The notes under the pieces: generated by a model
Seen by the model: only the letters and a program-made list of their open reading frames with translations
The model's database searches: none
What the model was told of the DNA's origin: nothing
Made by a program: the position numbers and the translations under genes
DNA from: Bacteroidaceae bacterium
Lineage (GTDB): Bacteria > Bacteroidota > Bacteroidia > Bacteroidales > Bacteroidaceae
DNA length: 64,000 nucleotides
Direction of reading: 5' to 3'
Assembly (NCBI GenBank): GCA_017416805.1
Contig: JAFQBB010000039.1
Span: forward strand, 62,001 to 126,000
Shown here: positions 60,473 to 64,000 of the stretch, piece by piece
Position numbering within the stretch: position 1 is the stretch's first letter
How the letters are laid out: each line of letters starts with the position of its first letter

Positions 60473-63247
60473 ATGACAGAAAGCAAATATATATCGGTCA
60501 GAGGTGCACGGGTGAATAACCTGAAAAATGTCAATGTGGATATCCCTCGTGGTAAGTTGGTGGTAATCACAGGAATTTCCGGCTCGGGAAAGTCATCATT
60601 GGCTTTTGATACACTCTATGCCGAAGGTCAGCGCCGATACGTGGAAAGTCTTTCGGCGTATGCCCGGCAATTCTTGGGGCGTATGGGGAAACCTGAATGT
60701 GACTTCATTAAAGGTATCCCACCGGCTATTGCCATTGAGCAACGGGTGAATAGCCGCAATCCGAGGTCAACTGTGGGCACATCGACAGAGATTTATGAAT
60801 ACCTCCGTCTGCTATATGCACGTATCGGAAAGACTTATTCGCCCATCAGTGGCGAGTTGGTAAAGAAACATACCACGGATGATCTGGTCGAACGCATGCT
60901 CTCTTTCACGAAAGGAACCCGTTTTGCGGTGCTTTGTCCTGTCATTCCCCGTGCAGGGCGTACGTTGGCCGAGCAACTTTCCATTGATATGCAACAGGGC
61001 TTTACCCGTGTAGAGGTGAAAGGCGAGATTATGTCGATAGAAGATTATCTGGCCGCTTTGCAAAAAGGAGAAAGGGAAGAGGAGGGAGTCTGCTTGCTGA
61101 TTGACCGTCTGTCGGTAAGTGAAGATGCCGGCACGATAAGTCGTCTTATTGATTCTGCAGAAACGGCCTTTTATGAGGGGGATGGTAGCTGCATGCTCCG
61201 TTTCTATCCTGCCGGATTGCTCTATACGTTCAGCAAGCAATTTGAGGCGGATGGTATCCGCTTTGAAGAGCCGACCGACCAGATGTTTTCCTTTAACTCT
61301 CCCGTAGGGGCATGTCCTGAATGTGAAGGCTTCGGACGGGTGATAGGAATCGATGAATCGTTGGTAATACCAAATACCTCACTCAGTGTGTATGATGGGG
61401 CGGTAGTATGTTGGCGTGGAGAGAAAATGGGTGAATGGCTCAAGGAATTTATCCGTAGGGCTGCCCGCCATGATTTCCCTATCTTCGAACCCTATTACAA
61501 CCTGACCAAGGCACAAAAAGATTTCCTCTGGCACGGGAAACGTACGGAAGCCTGCATTGATTCTTTCTTTCAGATGCTGCATGAAAATCAGTATAAGATC
61601 CAATACCGCGTCATGTTGGCCCGTTACCGGGGGAAGACAGTTTGTCCGGTATGTCATGGTGCCCGCCTGAAGAAAGAGGCGCTTTATGTAAAGGTTGGCG
61701 GGCGGTCGATAGCCGAACTTGTAGAACTTCCCATTACTGATTTACAGACATTTTTCCGCAATCTCCAACTTGACGAGCACGATATGGCCATAGGAAAACG
61801 GTTGCTTACCGAAATCAACAACCGGCTTAGTTTTATGGTTGATGTCGGTCTTGGATACCTGACCCTGAACCGTTTGAGCAATACTCTTTCCGGTGGTGAG
61901 AGCCAACGCATCAATCTGGCGACATCGCTTGGAAGCAGTCTGGTAGGCTCGTTGTATATATTGGACGAACCAAGCATCGGACTGCATAGCCGGGATACGC
62001 AACGCCTGATAAAGGTGCTCCGGCAGTTGCAAGCGCTTGGCAATACTGTGGTTGTGGTAGAGCATGACGAAGAAATCATACGTGCTGCCGATTACATTAT
62101 AGATGTGGGGCCTATGGCCGGACGGCTTGGCGGGCGGATTGTCTATGAAGGTGATATGGGGGACTTGCGTCGTGGGAGTGAAAGCTATACCGTAAAGTAT
62201 CTGCTTGGCGAGGAGGTGATACCTCGTCCGCTGATGCATCGCCAGTGGAATAATTACATAGAAGTGAAAGGAGCCCGGGAAAACAACCTGAAAGGCATTG
62301 ATGTGCGATTCCCGCTTAACGTGATGACGGTGGTGACCGGGGTCAGCGGTTCGGGAAAATCGACGTTGGTGCGCGATGTCTTCTATCGTGCCCTCAAACG
62401 CGAGTATGGCGAATCTACCGAACGGCCGGGAGAGTATTCCGGGTTGGAAGGAGACATACAAATGGTCAAGAATATAGAGTTTGTTGACCAGAATCCTATA
62501 GGAAAATCGTCCAGAAGCAATCCGGTCACATACCTGAAGGCTTACGATGAAATACGGAAACTTTATGCCGACCAGCCGCTGGCCAGACAGATGGGATATA
62601 CGGCCGGATATTTCTCCTTCAACTCGGAAGGAGGCCGGTGTGAGGAATGTAAGGGCGAAGGTACGGTGACGGTGGAAATGCAATTTATGGCTGACCTCGT
62701 GCTTGAATGTGAATCATGTCATGGAAAACGGTTCAAAAAGGAAATCCTTGATGTCAAGTTCAAGGATAAGAGCATTTATGACATCCTTGACATGACGGTA
62801 AACCAGGCCATAGAATTCTTTACCGAACACAAGCAGACCAAAATAGTCCGTAAGTTGCGCCCGTTGCAGGATGTAGGCATAGGGTACCTCAAGTTGGGAC
62901 AATCTTCGTCAACACTCTCCGGAGGTGAGAACCAGCGGGTAAAGTTGGCCTATTATCTCAGCCTGGAAAAGGTGTCGCCTACCATATTCATATTTGACGA
63001 ACCTACCACCGGACTCCATTTCCATGATATACGGAAATTGCTGGAATCGTTTGAAGCCCTGATTAATCAAGGGCATACGGTAATCATTATCGAACACAAT
63101 ATGGATGTAATCAAATGTGCTGACCATGTCATAGATTTAGGTCCTGAAGGTGGAGATAAAGGTGGGACGTTGGTTGCGGCAGGTACTCCTGAAGAGATAG
63201 CGGCTTGTCTGGAGTCGTACACAGGAAAATTTCTGTCTGCATTGTAA
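60473..63247 (+). CDS. uvrA: Excinuclease ABC subunit A
   Basis: A 924-residue UvrA. Both ABC ATPase heads are complete: Walker [13 protein letters not shown] and [10 protein letters not shown], signatures [12 protein letters not shown] and [12 protein letters not shown], and Walker [13 protein letters not shown] and [12 protein letters not shown]. Zinc modules are CPECEGFG.. in the first half and CEECKGEG...CESCHGKR in the second. It finds DNA damage with UvrB in nucleotide excision repair. Bacteroidetes often carry more than one UvrA. This one is close to the canonical length and lacks obvious lost motifs. Confidence 0.96.
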   Translation: MTESKYISVRGARVNNLKNVNVDIPRGKLVVITGISGSGKSSLAFDTLYAEGQRRYVESLSAYARQFLGRMGKPECDFIKGIPPAIAIEQRVNSRNPRSTVGTSTEIYEYLRLLYARIGKTYSPISGELVKKHTTDDLVERMLSFTKGTRFAVLCPVIPRAGRTLAEQLSIDMQQGFTRVEVKGEIMSIEDYLAALQKGEREEEGVCLLIDRLSVSEDAGTISRLIDSAETAFYEGDGSCMLRFYPAGLLYTFSKQFEADGIRFEEPTDQMFSFNSPVGACPECEGFGRVIGIDESLVIPNTSLSVYDGAVVCWRGEKMGEWLKEFIRRAARHDFPIFEPYYNLTKAQKDFLWHGKRTEACIDSFFQMLHENQYKIQYRVMLARYRGKTVCPVCHGARLKKEALYVKVGGRSIAELVELPITDLQTFFRNLQLDEHDMAIGKRLLTEINNRLSFMVDVGLGYLTLNRLSNTLSGGESQRINLATSLGSSLVGSLYILDEPSIGLHSRDTQRLIKVLRQLQALGNTVVVVEHDEEIIRAADYIIDVGPMAGRLGGRIVYEGDMGDLRRGSESYTVKYLLGEEVIPRPLMHRQWNNYIEVKGARENNLKGIDVRFPLNVMTVVTGVSGSGKSTLVRDVFYRALKREYGESTERPGEYSGLEGDIQMVKNIEFVDQNPIGKSSRSNPVTYLKAYDEIRKLYADQPLARQMGYTAGYFSFNSEGGRCEECKGEGTVTVEMQFMADLVLECESCHGKRFKKEILDVKFKDKSIYDILDMTVNQAIEFFTEHKQTKIVRKLRPLQDVGIGYLKLGQSSSTLSGGENQRVKLAYYLSLEKVSPTIFIFDEPTTGLHFHDIRKLLESFEALINQGHTVIIIEHNMDVIKCADHVIDLGPEGGDKGGTLVAAGTPEEIAACLESYTGKFLSAL

Positions 63248-63263
63248 AAAAAAACTGCAATGT

Positions 63264-63295
63264 TTTGGTGAGATTTCTGTTTTTTAATACTTTTG
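63264..63295 (+). promoter_or_regulatory. Bacteroidales promoter of nagB
   Basis: TTTG at 63264-63267, 20 bases, then TACTTTTG at 63288-63295, about 31 bases before the ATG at 63327. Confidence 0.65.
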
Positions 63296-63326
63296 CACCC
63301 CAGAAAATATAAAAAACGAATAGAGT

Positions 63327-64000
63327 ATGCGAGTAATCATATTGGATGACTACTCTTTGGTATCGCGGTGGGCGGCCAATTATGTAGTAGAGAAAATAAA
63401 TCAGAAGAACCCTACACCGGAAAATCCTTTCATATTGGGGTGTCCTACGGGCTCTTCTCCCTTGGGCTTGTACAAGGAGCTGATACGCCTGTACAAGGAG
63501 GGTAAGGTGTCGTTCAAGAATGTGGTGACCTTCAATATGGACGAGTATGTAGGACTTCCTGAGGAGCATCCTGAGAGCTACCATTCGTTCATGTGGACGA
63601 ACTTTTTCAACCATATAGACATTCGCAAGGAGAATGTGCATATCCTCAATGGAAATGCTCCGGACTTGCTTGAAGAGTGTGACAACTATGAACGTATGAT
63701 TGAAGAGGCCGGTGGTATAGACCTTTTCTTGGGAGGCATAGGCCCCGACGGACATATCGCATTCAACGAACCGGGCTCTTCACTCTCCTCAAAAACGCGT
63801 ATCAAGACGTTGACAACTGATACGCTCATAGCCAACAGCCGGTTCTTTGACAATGACATCTCGCAGGTGCCACGCCAGGCTCTGACCGTGGGTGTGGGGA
63901 CGGTGATGGCGGCACGCGAAGTGCTGGTAGTCTGCAACGGCCATGCCAAAGCACGTGCGTTGAAACATGCCATCGAGGAAAGCATCAACCACATGTGGAC
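63327..64000 (+). CDS. nagB: Glucosamine-6-phosphate deaminase (cut off at the window end)
   Basis: The first 224 residues of a protein normally about 260-270 long. It converts glucosamine-6-phosphate to fructose-6-phosphate and ammonia. Motifs: [16 protein letters not shown] (phosphate loop), [22 protein letters not shown] (catalytic Asp region), [17 protein letters not shown] (catalytic Asp/His/Glu) and the allosteric-site region [22 protein letters not shown]. The reading frame stays open to base 64000. It and the MurU/AmgK-like pair both deal with amino sugars. Confidence 0.95.
   Translation, partial: MRVIILDDYSLVSRWAANYVVEKINQKNPTPENPFILGCPTGSSPLGLYKELIRLYKEGKVSFKNVVTFNMDEYVGLPEEHPESYHSFMWTNFFNHIDIRKENVHILNGNAPDLLEECDNYERMIEEAGGIDLFLGGIGPDGHIAFNEPGSSLSSKTRIKTLTTDTLIANSRFFDNDISQVPRQALTVGVGTVMAAREVLVVCNGHAKARALKHAIEESINHMW

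Overview
The window looks like a chromosomal segment of a Bacteroidales bacterium (Bacteroidaceae/Prevotellaceae type; genus not resolvable by eye). The main evidence is the promoter form: TAnnTTTG -7 boxes, several with a TTG/TTTG -33 element 19-21 bp upstream, rather than sigma-70 boxes. Other evidence is a block of secreted proteins ending in a type 9 secretion-like sorting domain, a UvrA and a NagB behind such promoters, the Nif3/zinc-ribbon pair, and abundant 7-bp tandem repeats between genes. No rRNA, tRNA, transposase or CRISPR array was seen.

Layout. 0-5.8 kb: surface polysaccharide genes (four glycosyltransferases and a flippase) read from a divergent promoter pair. 6.1-18.8 kb: five large exported proteins with C-terminal sorting domains (an internally duplicated protein, two Omp28/thioredoxin-like proteins, a fibronectin-III-like protein and a subtilase), closed by a strong terminator. 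18.9-19.7 kb: mostly gene-free, with a 22-bp-period array of CGCTTAAGCG palindromes. 20.1-28.1 kb: an AT-rich defence-type island with a methylase carrying an HsdR-N-like nuclease domain, an HsdS, a nuclease/helicase-like protein, a broken AlbA_2 gene, RhuM and Fic. 28.4-35.5 kb (minus strand): a seven-gene fatty-acid-synthase-like operon resembling aryl polyene loci. 36.4-39.2 kb: nadC and an M23 peptidase. 39.57-39.9 kb: a probable non-coding RNA.

39.98-48.85 kb is the most unusual part. It is an AT-rich operon of a lipoprotein, an exported vWA protein, a membrane-anchored lipoprotein, a tubulin/FtsZ-like GTPase (917 aa), a 1143-aa protein with a papain-like protease domain and two membrane helices, and a small membrane protein. 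It is followed by about 900 gene-free bases holding a perfect 50-bp palindrome, a long hairpin, a 33-bp-period array and a 24-bp-period array. I infer an envelope-associated cytoskeletal/proteolytic system of unknown function, probably acquired horizontally.

49.7-64 kb: a queuosine-precursor transporter, a HipBST-type toxin-antitoxin with three evenly spaced operators, Nif3 plus a zinc-ribbon protein, purT, a MurU/AmgK-like pair for cell-wall sugar recycling in which the kinase is fused to a RapZ C-terminal domain, cardiolipin synthase, uvrA and the start of nagB. Several families of intergenic repeats (heptamer arrays, long GCACGGAT hairpins, a 55-bp dispersed repeat) run through the whole window.
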